43,729 bases of DNA, taken from positions 1 through 43,729 of the forward strand of contig JARKNX010000136.1 in NCBI GenBank assembly GCA_029976025.1, given 5' to 3'. Each line of letters opens with the position of its first letter. The first letter of the stretch is position 1. Made by a program: the position numbers and the translations under genes. This stretch comes from Aggregatilineales bacterium. Its GTDB lineage: Bacteria > Chloroflexota > Anaerolineae > Aggregatilineales > Ch27. The notes beneath the pieces are model-generated. The model ran no database searches and was not told where the DNA came from. It saw nothing but the letters and a program-made list of their open reading frames with translations. Below are positions 1 to 8,246 of this stretch, piece by piece.

Positions 1-1
1 G

Positions 2-523
2 GGCTGGCGGGCGTATACTGGCGCGCAGTCGCTCAAATGCTTTCCGCTGGAGGGCGGGCGGTACGCTGGCATCTCCGAGGTCACGGTGACCGATCAGGCC
101 GATGAGGGCGGGCGGCGCGGCATTCGCCGGGCGGATATCACTATTCTGGCCGGCGCAGAGTACCTGGACTATCTGACTCTGCGGCTGGCGATGCTGCCGG
201 AGCCGGCCCGCGAGGAAGCCGAGCGGCGGCTGTCCTGGGGGCGCTGGCGGCAGATCATGGATCGCGCCATGCCGGGGGTGCGCCGGCGCAGCAGCCAGAT
301 CGTCCTGACCGCGCCTTACACCACCCCGGATGACTGGCTGGCCGTCGAAGCGACAGTGCTGACGGTGGTCACCGCGCTGCGGACACGGCTACTCTCCGGC
401 TGGCCGGCCGTCTTCCCTCTGACGACGCTGGCGCTCGATCCCCGCGAGGAAGGCCGCGTCGTGGCTGTGCCCCGGCAGCATGCTGCCGGGATCAGCCGCC
501 TCCATCCCATCCTGATCGATTGA
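2..523 (+). CDS. Hypothetical protein, 3' part only
   Basis: An open frame enters from the left edge and runs to a TGA stop, giving about 173 visible residues; the true start lies outside the window. A GTG at 86 could start translation, but the frame stays open upstream of it and nothing resembling a ribosome binding site precedes it, so I treat the gene as 5'-truncated. The visible part is soluble, Arg/Leu-rich, without Cys motifs, transmembrane segments or a recognisable catalytic signature. It ends 7 bp from the stop of the convergent FkbM methyltransferase gene. I do not recognise a family. Confidence 0.55.
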   Translation, partial: GWRAYTGAQSLKCFPLEGGRYAGISEVTVTDQADEGGRRGIRRADITILAGAEYLDYLTLRLAMLPEPAREEAERRLSWGRWRQIMDRAMPGVRRRSSQIVLTAPYTTPDDWLAVEATVLTVVTALRTRLLSGWPAVFPLTTLALDPREEGRVVAVPRQHAAGISRLHPILID

Positions 524-529
524 ACAGGC

Positions 530-1258
530 TCAGGCCGGGCGGGCCAGCAGACCGTCCGGCTCCCCGGAGACGCGATCGGTGCGGGCCGCCATCTCAGTCA
601 CGATATAGCCGTATCCGGCCAGCGCCCGACGGCACTCTTCATGCCGGTCGCGGCCGTGCGTGGAGATCAACAGGACGGGCCGGCGATCGTGCAGCAGCCG
701 GTCTGCGCCGGCCAGCACATCCACTTCCGCCCCTTCCACATCAATCTTGATCACATCCGGCGGCGGCAACTCCCCCCCGCTGATCAGGTCATCCAGCGCC
801 ACAGTGCGCACCTGGAGGGGGCCGTCCGCCGCCAGCCGGCCCATCGACGACGACGGCGCGGGCAGGAAGCGCGCCACGCCCGTCCTCGCGCAGACAGCCG
901 CCGGGACAACCGTCACATTGGTCAGGGCGTTCAGCGCCACATGGCGGCGCAGGAAGGCCAGATTGCGCGGCAGCGGCTCAAACGCGACGGCGCGCCCGGC
1001 AGGGCCGACCAGCCGCGCCGCCAGCAGCGTGTACAGCCCGGCGTGCGCCCCCACGTCGAACACGACGCCCCCCGGCGTCACCGCCGCCTCAAACAGGCGC
1101 ATCTGCTCCGGCTCGTAGGCCCCCATCCAGCAGGCATTGACGCCCGCCCCGGCGATCCACTTCATGCCGGCCAGCCGCCCCTGAAACAGCGTCAGCACCG
1201 TCCCGCGCGGCAGGAAGCGCAGCAGCGGCATCCGGCTCAGGACGCGCGTCAGCAACAC
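530..1258 (-). CDS. FkbM-family SAM-dependent methyltransferase
   Basis: A 242-residue protein with the two hallmarks of FkbM methyltransferases: a SAM-binding glycine loop DVGAHAGLYTLL (residues 68-79) followed by the acidic EP at 94-95, and the motif IKIDVEGAEVDVL (about 170-182). The family O-methylates small molecules or sugars in secondary metabolite or surface glycan pathways; the substrate cannot be told here. The start lies 12 bp after the rarA stop, so the two are probably co-transcribed. There is no obvious functional link to rarA, and no glycan or polyketide genes are visible nearby. Family assignment is firm, substrate unknown. Confidence 0.85.
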   Translation of the reverse strand: MLLTRVLSRMPLLRFLPRGTVLTLFQGRLAGMKWIAGAGVNACWMGAYEPEQMRLFEAAVTPGGVVFDVGAHAGLYTLLAARLVGPAGRAVAFEPLPRNLAFLRRHVALNALTNVTVVPAAVCARTGVARFLPAPSSSMGRLAADGPLQVRTVALDDLISGGELPPPDVIKIDVEGAEVDVLAGADRLLHDRRPVLLISTHGRDRHEECRRALAGYGYIVTEMAARTDRVSGEPDGLLARPA

Positions 1259-1270
1259 GGCGCCGCCCCC

Positions 1271-2620
1271 CTACTCGTTATCGCGCCCCAGGCGGGCCAT
1301 GCGCTCCCGAATCTGCCGCTCGTAGCCGATATCCTTCGGCGCGTACCAGCCGGGCGGTTCCATATCGAACGGCAGGTAGCGCTGCGCCACCCAGCCGCCA
1401 GGGAAGTCATGCGGATACTTGTAGGTCCCCATATCGCCCATCGTCTCACGGTAGCGGGTTTGCGCGGCCCCGCGGAAGGTATCCGTCTTGTCGCGCAGGT
1501 AGGGCGGCACGTCGCCGGTCCCGTGCTGCTCCACGTGCGCGAGCGCCTGCCAGACCGCCCCGGCGCTGTTGCTCTTGGGCGCGGTGGCCAGATACAGACA
1601 GGCTTCGGAGAGGAAGTAGGTCCCCTCCGGCATCCCCACCCACTCGAACGCCTGCGCCGCCGAGACGACGACGGTGATCGCCGCCGGGTCGGCCAGGCCG
1701 ATATCCTCGCTGGCCAGGATCATCATCCGCCGCAGGATGAAGCGGGGGTCCTCCCCGGCGTGGATCATCTTGGCCATCCAGTACAGCGCCGCGTCGGGGT
1801 CGGAGCCGCGCATCGACTTGATGAAGGCGCTGACGGTGTCGTAATGCTCGTCACCGCCTCTGTCATACAGCACCGCTCGCTTCTGGATGCTCTCCTGGGC
1901 CACGTCCAGCGTGATCCGGATCACGCCGCCGCTGTCCGGCTCCGTCGTCTCTACGGCCAGCTCCAGCGCGTTCATAGCCGAGCGAGCATCCCCCCCGGCG
2001 ACGCGCACCAGATGCTCCAGCGCGTCATCATCGAGCAGGATATCGCGGCTGCCGTAACCCCGTTCGGTATCCGTCAGCGCCCGCCGGAGCAGGAGCTTAA
2101 CCTGATCGTCGGCCAGCGCAGAAAGGCGGAAGACCCGGCTGCGCGAGAGCAGCGGCCCGACCAGGCTGAAAAAAGGATTCTCCGTCGTCGCCCCGATCAG
2201 GACGACGGTGTTATTCTCCACATGGGGCAGGAGTGCGTCCTGCTGCGCCCGGTTCCAGCGGTGAATCTCATCGACGAACAGGACGGTCCGCTGATTGTAC
2301 ATGCCCAGCCGCTCGCGCGCCTGGTCAACCACGTCGCGCAGGTCCTTGATCCCCGCCGTGACCGCGTTGAGCGTGGTGAAGTGGCGCTGCGTGCCGTGGG
2401 CGATAACGTTGGCCAGCGTGGTCTTGCCCGATCCGGGCGGCCCCCACAGGATGATCGAAGTCAGCCGGTCGGCTTCGATGGCCCGGCGGAGCAGCCGCCC
2501 CCGCCCGACAATGTCATCCTGCCCGACAAACTCATCCAGCGTGCGCGGGCGCATCCGCATGGCTAACGGAGCGTTGCGCTCCGCCCGCTGTTCACGCGCG
2601 TAATCAAACAGGTCCGACAT
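1271..2620 (-). CDS. rarA: Replication-associated recombination protein A (MgsA/RarA AAA+ ATPase)
   Basis: A 449-residue AAA+ ATPase of the RarA/MgsA/WRNIP1 family, which acts at stalled replication forks. Walker A GPPGSGKTT is at residues 60-68, Walker B FVDEIH at about 115-120, and the sensor-1 region ATTENPFF at about 144-151. The rest matches the lid and C-terminal tetramerisation region in size. I chose the ATG at 2620 (MSDLFDYA) over an in-frame GTG at 2638, because GGAGG sits 5 nt before the ATG. It is first in a probable two-gene unit with the FkbM methyltransferase. Confidence 0.93.
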   Translation of the reverse strand: MSDLFDYAREQRAERNAPLAMRMRPRTLDEFVGQDDIVGRGRLLRRAIEADRLTSIILWGPPGSGKTTLANVIAHGTQRHFTTLNAVTAGIKDLRDVVDQARERLGMYNQRTVLFVDEIHRWNRAQQDALLPHVENNTVVLIGATTENPFFSLVGPLLSRSRVFRLSALADDQVKLLLRRALTDTERGYGSRDILLDDDALEHLVRVAGGDARSAMNALELAVETTEPDSGGVIRITLDVAQESIQKRAVLYDRGGDEHYDTVSAFIKSMRGSDPDAALYWMAKMIHAGEDPRFILRRMMILASEDIGLADPAAITVVVSAAQAFEWVGMPEGTYFLSEACLYLATAPKSNSAGAVWQALAHVEQHGTGDVPPYLRDKTDTFRGAAQTRYRETMGDMGTYKYPHDFPGGWVAQRYLPFDMEPPGWYAPKDIGYERQIRERMARLGRDNE

Positions 2621-2744
2621 GGCCGCCTCCGGCTTCACTCCCTGCGACAGGTGTTGATTCTAGCACGCCTGTGCGAATCGAGACAGGAGTCCGCACCGGC
2701 GGGCGCGTTTTAAATTCGGGGCGTCTCCGGGAATAAAAGACCTT

Positions 2745-2809
2745 GAACCGCAAAGGCGCAGAGGACGCAAAGAAAAGATGCCTGTTCTTTCTCTGTGACC
2801 TCTGCGCGC
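2745..2809. repeat. Imperfect inverted repeat of the 'CCGCAAAGGCGCAGAGGACGC' type
   Basis: The left arm GCGCAGAGGACGCAAAG (starting near 2756) and the right arm around 2786-2809 (CTCTGTGACCTCTGCGC) are imperfect reverse complements. The best paired part is a 9-bp GCGCAGAGG/CCTCTGCGC, and the loop is about 7 nt. The left part reads AACCGCAAAGGCGCAGAGG. This wording resembles a small palindromic intergenic repeat I recall from many unrelated bacterial genomes (established only from memory). A second copy is not present in this window. Confidence 0.6.
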
Positions 2810-2879
2810 GCTGGCCGGCCTCTGCAGTTCCCGTTTTTCTCTGCCCCTCGCCCTCCTCTGGCGGATTCGCATCAGAATC

Positions 2880-2908
2880 AAAAACGGAGAAGGCCGGTGC
2901 CCTCTCCG
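2880..2908 (-). terminator. Rho-independent terminator of the GtrA gene
   Basis: On the minus strand, CGGAGAGGG pairs with CCTTCTCCG (9 bp, one imperfect pair) over a 6-nt loop and is followed by TTTTT. It begins 28 bp after the GtrA stop codon, where a terminator is expected. Confidence 0.75.
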
Positions 2909-2936
2909 CGTTTCTCAACGGTGCGCCCGCCAGCCC

Positions 2937-3488
2937 CTACTTCACGTCGCGATAGGTCCAGTAGCGGTTGGCGAAGAAGTTCCAGAACAGCACGATAGCG
3001 ATAGAAATAGCCTGGGCGATATTGCTGCCAAGCCGGGCCAGAGCCGTTTCGCCGGCGCCGGGCATGAGCGAGCTGGCCAGATGGCCGAAAAACCGGTAGC
3101 TGAGGCTGACAAAGAATAACCGGAATATCAGACCGACGACGCTGATCACGGAGAACTGGAGGAGCTGGCGACCGACCGGGTTGGCCCGCGATTCAGGGAA
3201 TGTCCAGTAGCGATTCCAGATGAAGTTGCTGATCACGGCACTGGTGAAGGCGATCCCGGTCGCCAGCGCCACCTTGAGATCGGCGCTCGGCCCCTCCGGC
3301 ACCAGAAGCGTGCGCTCCAGCAGGTTGAGCATGCCGAAGTCCACAATCGACCCGATCACCCCGACGACGGCGAACTTGATGAAGCGATCCACCTCTTTAG
3401 CACGATCGCCAAACCGGCTGGCGATGCGCCAGATCAGGATATTGAGCGGGTTGTGGTGGCTGTGCACCTCGTTCGCGGTCACGTCCAT
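2937..3488 (-). CDS. GtrA-family membrane protein
   Basis: Four hydrophobic segments typical of GtrA-like proteins (flippase-like partners in lipid-linked sugar translocation). The repeated signature NRYWTF (about residue 95) and NRYWTYRDVK (C-terminus) is characteristic of the family. An open frame extends upstream to 3635, but it would cross the pheT terminator at 3585-3621, so I use the internal ATG at 3488 (183 aa; GGAG 8 nt upstream). The neighbouring ATG at 3494 has its GGAG too close. The C-terminus is followed by its own terminator, so it is probably monocistronic. The sugar or lipid substrate cannot be inferred. Confidence 0.82.
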   Translation of the reverse strand: MDVTANEVHSHHNPLNILIWRIASRFGDRAKEVDRFIKFAVVGVIGSIVDFGMLNLLERTLLVPEGPSADLKVALATGIAFTSAVISNFIWNRYWTFPESRANPVGRQLLQFSVISVVGLIFRLFFVSLSYRFFGHLASSLMPGAGETALARLGSNIAQAISIAIVLFWNFFANRYWTYRDVK

Positions 3489-3584
3489 CCCCATGACTCC
3501 AGAGGGTTGATCCCCTGCCCGGAAAGCCCGCAGTATTTGACCACAAAGAATCGCCAAAGGCAATCCGTAATCCAGATTGGGGGA

Positions 3585-3621
3585 ACAAAACGGCGGCCTC
3601 CTCGCCCACAGGGAGGCCGCC
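3585..3621 (-). terminator. Rho-independent terminator of pheST
   Basis: A perfect 10-bp stem (GGCGGCCTCC / GGAGGCCGCC, arms 3592-3601 and 3612-3621), followed on the minus strand by GTTTTGTTC. It lies 30 bp after the pheT stop and marks the end of the pheST transcript. Confidence 0.88.
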
Positions 3622-3651
3622 GCTGCTGCTGGCATCAGCGCACAGGGCCGC

Positions 3652-6228
3652 TCAATCGCGCAGGGTTGCGCCCAACTTCTGCCCGACAGCTTTAATGATC
3701 CGCTCGCGCAGTTTGTTGACCGGCTTATCCGTCAGCGTCTGGTCCGGCGCGCGGAAGGTCAGGGCGTAGGCCAGACTCTTGTGCCCGGTGGGGACAGGCG
3801 CGCCCCGGTACACATCGAACAGGCGGACATCCTCCAGCAGGTCGCCGCCCGCCTCGCGGATCACGGCGTCCACGCTGGCGGCGGGCGTCTCCTCCGGCAC
3901 GATCAGGGCCAGGTCCTGATACACGGCGGGCTGCGTCGGGACGGGGCTGACCCGGTGCGCGGCCCGGGCCGCCCCGAGGATAACTTCCAGGTCCAGCTCG
4001 GCAATCAGGATGGGCAGCCCGTCCGGCAGATCGAATGCCGCGGCAACCTTGGGATGCAGCTCTCCGAGCACGCCCGCCGGCCTCTTCCGGATCGTGAGCG
4101 CGGCGGTCCGGCCGGGGAAGAGGCTGACATGCCTGGCCGGCTCATAAACGGCTTTCTCGATATGCAGGCCAGCCAGCAGCGTTTCCACCACGCCCTTGAG
4201 ATCGAAAAAGTCGAACCGCCCGTCCCGCGCTGGCAGGTCCCACCAGGCCATTTCGCGCGGGCCGGCCAGCAGTATCCCCAGGCGGCGCGGCTCCTGCGGC
4301 AGCAGATCGCCGGGAGTGGGCAGGTACACGCTGCCGATCTCGAAGAATCGGACGCGATCAGTCTGGCGCAGATTAGCCACCGCCGTATCGAGAAGGCCGG
4401 CCAGCAACGTCCGGCGCATGACTGTTTTATCCTGCGAGATGGGGTTCGCCAGCGTTACATAGGCGTTTTCCGGCAGGTCAACCGATTCGCCCGGCGGCGC
4501 CAGCAGGGCTTCGCGCTCCGGCGTCGTCAACCGGTAGCAGACAATCTCGTTCAGCCCGGCGGCCACCAGCAGATCGCGCGCCCACTCTTCCGAGCGGAGC
4601 GCCGGGTTATCCCGCTGCGGCGGGAGCAGGTCATCCATCACTGTCGTCGGGATGCGATCGTAGCCATAAATGCGCGTGATTTCTTCGATCAGGTCGGCCT
4701 GCCCGATCACGCCCGTGCCGATATCCAGGCGGTGATCGGGCACAGTGACATGCAGAAGATCGCCTGTCACATCCACTTCAAATTGCAGGCCGCGCAGGAT
4801 CGCGGCAATCTCGGCAGGGGTGAGGTCCATGCCTGTGATGCGCCTGACTTCGGCGACCGGCAGATCGACGCGGACAGTCTCCGGGCGCAGGGGGTAACTG
4901 TCCACAATACCCCGGGCGACGATGCCGCCGCTCAGGACGCGCATCAACTCGGCGGCGCGGCGCAGGCCGAACTCGGCCTGACCGGGGTGCACCCCCCGGC
5001 TGAAGCGAAGCCCCGCCTCAGAGGACAGCTTGCGCGACTGCATCGTGCGCCGGACATTGATGAAGTTCCAGTTCGCCGCCTCCAGCAGGATGTTGCGGCT
5101 GTCCGGCTGCACCTCGCTTTCCAGCCCGCCCATGACGCCAGCCAGGCTGAGTGACCCCGCCGTATCGGCCACAAGCAGGTTATGCGCGTCCAGCACGTGA
5201 TGCGAGTCGTCCAGCAGCGTCAGCTCCTCGCCAGCGTCCGGCAGGCGGGTGATAATCGTGGGATGCGCCGCGCCGGACTGCGCCGCCCGGCGGCACAGAA
5301 TATCCCAGTCAAAGGCATGCAGCGGCTGGCCGGTCTCCAACATGACATAGTTGGTCACATCGACGATGTTGTTGATCGGGCGCATCCCGGCCAGCTTGAG
5401 CCGGAGCTGCATCCACAGCGGCGACGGCGCGATGGTGATACCCTCGATCAGAGCCAGCGTGAAGCGCGGATTCAGCTCCGGCCGGCGAATATCGATATCC
5501 ACCCGCCCGGCGATAGCCGGCCCATCCATACGGACATCGGTCGGCGGATAGTGCATCGGCAGGCCGAGCAGCGCCGCCACTTCCCGCGCCACACCGATGA
5601 TGCTCCAGGCGCGGGCCAGATTGGGCGTCAGATCGATATCGAGCAGGACATCGCCCAGGACATCCTGCAGCGGCGTCCCTGGCGCATATCCGGCGACCGT
5701 CCGCTCATCGAGCAGCATGATGCCCTCGTGATCGTCGCTGAGGCCCAGCTCCTTCTCCGAGCATACCATCGCCCGGTTGTACACCCCGCGCAGCTTGCGC
5801 CCCTTGAGGATCATGCGGGCGGGCTTTTCGCTGTGCCCGTCCCAGACCTCGGCCCCTTCCATAGCGAACGGCGTCCACAGAGGGGGCGCCAGCGGCCCCG
5901 CGCCCGTGTACGCGAACAGGTTTGGCGCGCCGGTCACGCATTCTTCAAGCGCCTCCCCACCGTAGTCCACGACGGCGATCACCAGCCGGTCGGCGTCGGG
6001 GTGCGCTTTGACTTCCACAATTTTGCCCAGCAAGAGCTTCTGGCGATCCCAGACCAGATGGTCGGACGGCGGCACGGTGATGCCGGGGACGTTCTGCTGC
6101 GGCACCCCGATATACCTGATCTTGCCCACTTCCAGCCCGGCCAGCGTCAGCCGTTCAGCCAGCGCCTCCGCCGGCAGATCGGCGGGGATGTCCACATATT
6201 CTTTCAACCAGCGAATGGATACCAGCAT
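3652..6228 (-). CDS. pheT: Phenylalanyl-tRNA synthetase beta subunit
   Basis: An 858-residue beta subunit of the (alpha-beta)2 enzyme that charges tRNA-Phe. Visible in order: the N-terminal class start MLVSIRWLKEYVDIP; an EMAP-like tRNA-binding domain (around KIVEVKAHPDADRL...CVTGAPN); the B3/B4 editing region; B5; a catalytic-like domain; and a C-terminal FDX-ACB anticodon-binding domain over about the last 92 residues (PAVYQDLALIVPEE... TLTDKPVNKLRERI). The length is slightly above the usual 790-810. The ATG has GGAGGAAG upstream. It starts 32 bp after pheS and shares its T-box-controlled transcript. Confidence 0.97.
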   Translation of the reverse strand: MLVSIRWLKEYVDIPADLPAEALAERLTLAGLEVGKIRYIGVPQQNVPGITVPPSDHLVWDRQKLLLGKIVEVKAHPDADRLVIAVVDYGGEALEECVTGAPNLFAYTGAGPLAPPLWTPFAMEGAEVWDGHSEKPARMILKGRKLRGVYNRAMVCSEKELGLSDDHEGIMLLDERTVAGYAPGTPLQDVLGDVLLDIDLTPNLARAWSIIGVAREVAALLGLPMHYPPTDVRMDGPAIAGRVDIDIRRPELNPRFTLALIEGITIAPSPLWMQLRLKLAGMRPINNIVDVTNYVMLETGQPLHAFDWDILCRRAAQSGAAHPTIITRLPDAGEELTLLDDSHHVLDAHNLLVADTAGSLSLAGVMGGLESEVQPDSRNILLEAANWNFINVRRTMQSRKLSSEAGLRFSRGVHPGQAEFGLRRAAELMRVLSGGIVARGIVDSYPLRPETVRVDLPVAEVRRITGMDLTPAEIAAILRGLQFEVDVTGDLLHVTVPDHRLDIGTGVIGQADLIEEITRIYGYDRIPTTVMDDLLPPQRDNPALRSEEWARDLLVAAGLNEIVCYRLTTPEREALLAPPGESVDLPENAYVTLANPISQDKTVMRRTLLAGLLDTAVANLRQTDRVRFFEIGSVYLPTPGDLLPQEPRRLGILLAGPREMAWWDLPARDGRFDFFDLKGVVETLLAGLHIEKAVYEPARHVSLFPGRTAALTIRKRPAGVLGELHPKVAAAFDLPDGLPILIAELDLEVILGAARAAHRVSPVPTQPAVYQDLALIVPEETPAASVDAVIREAGGDLLEDVRLFDVYRGAPVPTGHKSLAYALTFRAPDQTLTDKPVNKLRERIIKAVGQKLGATLRD

Positions 6229-6260
6229 AAGTTCTTCCTCCGGGGGCGGCCGGGAACGCT

Positions 6261-7295
6261 CTAGAACTGATTCAGGAAGCGCAGATCATTGCTCCAGAAA
6301 TAGCGAATATCTTCGATGCCGTGCTTGAGCATGGTGATGCGTTCCGGCCCGATGCCGAAGGCGAAGCCGCTCCATACAGCCGGATCGTAGCCGCCGTTGC
6401 GCAGCACAGCCGGATGCACCATCCCGCAGCCGCCGATCTCCAGCCAGCCGGAATGCTTGCACACGCCGCAGCCCTGCCCCTGGCACAGGATGCAGGTTAC
6501 GTCCACCTCGGCGCTCGGCTCGGTGAACGGGAAGTGCGACGCGCGGAAGCGCACCTGCCGGTCAGCGCCGAACATGCGGCGGGCGAATTCGGTCAGCGTG
6601 CCTTTCAGGTCGGTCATGCGGATACGGGGGCCGATAGCCAGCCCCTCGACCTGGTTGAACTGCACTTCGCTGCGGGCCGTGATCTGCTCATAGCGGTAGC
6701 ACATGCCGGGCAGGATGACGCGAATCGGCTTCGTGCCGCCCGCGCCATATTCGCGCATGGCGTGAACCTGGCCGGGCGACGTATGCGTGCGTAGAATCAC
6801 GCCCGGCGTGGTCGTGTAGAACGTGTCCCACATATCGCGGGCGGGATGGTGCGGCGGGATATTGAGCAGCTCGAAGTTCATTTCGTCCGTCTCAACATCG
6901 CGGCTTCGATAAACCTGAAAGCCCATCTCGGCCCATATATCATAAATCTCGCGGAGCGTCCGAGTGGCCGGGTGCAGACGTCCTACCGGCGTCACTCGCC
7001 CCGGCAGCGTGACATCCACCTGCCCTTCTTCCATGCTGCGGGCCAGCTCCTGCTCGCGGATCAACTCCTCACGCTCCAGGTGCGCCTGCGTCAACAGGTT
7101 CTTGATCTCGTTGGCCCGCTTGCCAAATGCCGCTCGCTCCTCCGGCGGGAGCTGGCCGGTCTGCCGCAGCATGAGCGTGATCTCGCCCTTACGGCCGATT
7201 GTGCCTAGCTCCCATTCGCGCAGCGCCTCCGATGAGGTGATGCGCGCCAGATCGTCCGCCGCCTGCCTGTACAATTCTTCCAGCCTGTCCAGCAT
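6261..7295 (-). CDS. pheS: Phenylalanyl-tRNA synthetase alpha subunit
   Basis: A 344-residue catalytic alpha subunit. It has an N-terminal coiled coil (IGRKGEITLMLRQTG, EERAAFGKRANEIKN), then class II aminoacyl-tRNA synthetase motifs: HPARDMWDTFY and LRTHTSPGQVHAM, then FNQVEGLAIGP, GCGMVHPAVLRNGGYDP, and motif 3 SGFAFGIGPERITMLKHGI near the C-terminus. A Cys cluster CILCQGQGCGVCKHSGW lies before motif 3. The ATG has GGGAGGG a few nt upstream, immediately after the T-box terminator. It is first gene of pheST. Confidence 0.97.
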   Translation of the reverse strand: MLDRLEELYRQAADDLARITSSEALREWELGTIGRKGEITLMLRQTGQLPPEERAAFGKRANEIKNLLTQAHLEREELIREQELARSMEEGQVDVTLPGRVTPVGRLHPATRTLREIYDIWAEMGFQVYRSRDVETDEMNFELLNIPPHHPARDMWDTFYTTTPGVILRTHTSPGQVHAMREYGAGGTKPIRVILPGMCYRYEQITARSEVQFNQVEGLAIGPRIRMTDLKGTLTEFARRMFGADRQVRFRASHFPFTEPSAEVDVTCILCQGQGCGVCKHSGWLEIGGCGMVHPAVLRNGGYDPAVWSGFAFGIGPERITMLKHGIEDIRYFWSNDLRFLNQF

Positions 7296-7636
7296 ACACC
7301 CTCCCCAAAAACAAAAACCCGCGCCCCGTCAGGGACGCGAGTCGCGAAGTGCACTCACGCGGTACCACCCTGATTGCCGTGTCACACCGCCGTCACACGG
7401 CCGCTCATTGCGCCGACCACGAAACCCGTTCGCGAACGGCCGCCCCGATAACGCCGGGCCTGCGGAGCGGACTACACAACGCGGGCGCTGCCCGCGCCTT
7501 CACCCGTCGGCTCCGGAGGGAATCTCAGCGGGCGCCCCCGGCACGCGCTCCCAGTCCGGCCCTGTCGGGCGCCGGCGCGTGCTCCCTGCGCGGTGCTCCT
7601 CCCGCTTACCTGGCTCCATCACAGCCTTTGTCAACG
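7296..7636 (-). promoter_or_regulatory. T-box riboswitch leader controlling pheST
   Basis: Read on the minus strand, the leader contains the hallmark T-box sequence AGGGTGGTACCGCG (7358-7371), whose centre pairs with the uncharged 3' end of tRNA. A terminator hairpin with a TTTTTGTTTTT tract (7307-7339) follows, then the pheS ribosome binding site. The GC-rich 5' part is long enough for Stem I. A UUC in the sequence GAUUCCCUCC (complement of 7520-7522) is a candidate phenylalanine specifier, but I could not fold Stem I to prove its position. Known logic of the class: uncharged tRNA-Phe stabilises the antiterminator, so pheST is transcribed when Phe is scarce. About 340 nt, somewhat longer than usual. 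Confidence 0.93.
7307..7339 (-). terminator. Regulated terminator of the T-box
   Basis: On the minus strand, CGCGTCCC pairs with GGGGCGCG (8 bp with one imperfect pair), followed by TTTTTGTTTTT. It is mutually exclusive with the antiterminator that includes the T-box sequence just upstream. Confidence 0.85.
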
Positions 7637-7642
7637 CGGCAC

Positions 7643-7671
7643 ATTATGCCGGACAAGCTCCGGGCTGTCAA
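7643..7671 (-). promoter_or_regulatory. Sigma70-type promoter of the pheST T-box transcript
   Basis: A perfect -35 TTGACA (complement of 7666-7671), a 17-bp spacer, and a -10 CATAAT (complement of 7643-7648, one mismatch to TATAAT). The predicted start is near 7636, just upstream of the T-box structure. Confidence 0.8.
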
Positions 7672-7741
7672 TAGTCGCCGGAAAGCGCCCGGAAATAATC
7701 TTTATAACCCCTGCCTGCCCCTCACTATTCGTCGCCAGCCC

Positions 7742-7771
7742 TTGACACCCGATCCTCTCCTGTGATACGCT
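7742..7771 (+). promoter_or_regulatory. Promoter of the small HTH gene
   Basis: TTGACA at 7742-7747, an 18-bp spacer, and a -10-like TACGCT at 7766-7771 preceded by TGA, so an extended -10 (TGn) is possible. The start codon lies 30 bp downstream with GGAGGAG between. Confidence 0.6.
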
Positions 7772-7800
7772 GAGTCCGAACGGTTGGAGGAGCGTACCAC

Positions 7801-8007
7801 GTGGCCGAAAAGTCCGGCATCGATCCGAACGCGGTTTACTCCAGACAAGAAGCGGCGCGCCTTCTGGGCGTCAGCCTGAGCACGCTCAAGAAGCTGGTGG
7901 CGAGCGGGCTGCTGCCGGTCAGCAGGCCGCCGGGGATGCGCCGGGTCTTCATCCGCGGGGAGAGTATTCTGGCCATGCTGGACAAGACAAAAGTGGAGCA
8001 GGTGTAG
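7801..8007 (+). CDS. Small helix-turn-helix DNA-binding protein (excisionase/MerR-type fold)
   Basis: A 68-residue protein that is almost entirely one winged HTH of the HTH_17/excisionase type: YSRQEAARLLGVSLSTLKKL (recognition helix around residues 20-32), then the wing GLLPVSRPPGMRRVFIR. The start is GTG with a strong GGAGGAG 8 nt upstream and a TTGACA promoter in front. Such proteins act as recombination directionality factors or small regulators. No integrase or attachment site is nearby, so I favour a regulator, possibly of the repeat-containing region downstream. The target is unknown. Confidence 0.8.
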   Translation: MAEKSGIDPNAVYSRQEAARLLGVSLSTLKKLVASGLLPVSRPPGMRRVFIRGESILAMLDKTKVEQV

Positions 8008-8170
8008 ATGGCCCGCCCTGGCAGCGCCTGGAATCAGATATACCGCCGCAGCCCATCCCGGACGATCCCGGGGGCTTCTCTATTCCGCTCGCCTGACTTG
8101 CTGTGCAGCCGGCAGCCCGTCGCTGTCCCGTTGTGGGGACAACCATGAGGGGCATCCCGATCCGATTCAG

Positions 8171-8210
8171 GGCGCGAGGGCCGGCGGCAACGGTTCTTGC
8201 GCCTTTTTTT
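8171..8210 (+). terminator. Rho-independent terminator downstream of the HTH gene
   Basis: GGCGCGAG pairs with CTTGCGCC (one GU pair) around a 17-nt loop that can itself fold, followed by seven T. It lies 164 bp after the HTH stop, so the HTH mRNA would carry a long 3' tail, or a separate small transcript ends here. Confidence 0.8.
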
Positions 8211-8246
8211 GTGGTCCGTCGTTCAACATGAGCGAGGAGCATCAGC

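Larger units (their letters stand above)
2621..2936. other. Gene-free interval between rarA and the GtrA gene
   Basis: Holds a dispersed-repeat-like imperfect inverted repeat around 2745-2809 and a minus-strand terminator at 2880-2908. Short open frames cross it on both strands, but they pass through these hairpins and lack ribosome binding sites, so I call no gene. The rarA promoter should lie just right of 2640; I see no convincing -35/-10 pair. Confidence 0.6.

Noticed and set aside
641..2566. 641-codon plus-strand open frame opposite rarA and the FkbM gene
   Set aside because: Shadow frame in GC-rich DNA: Arg/Gln/His/Pro-rich, no domain, no ribosome site, and it lies exactly antisense to two well-supported genes.
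2604..2918. 104-codon minus-strand frame upstream of rarA
   Set aside because: It contains both the dispersed-repeat hairpin and the GtrA terminator, with no ribosome site.
3577..5154. 525-codon plus-strand frame opposite pheT
   Set aside because: Antisense shadow of pheT; it starts inside the pheT terminator and has the same low-complexity composition.
7801..8007. Reading the HTH protein as an excisionase of an integrated element
   Set aside because: No integrase, attachment-site repeats flanking a unit, or phage-like genes are present; the fold alone does not prove this.
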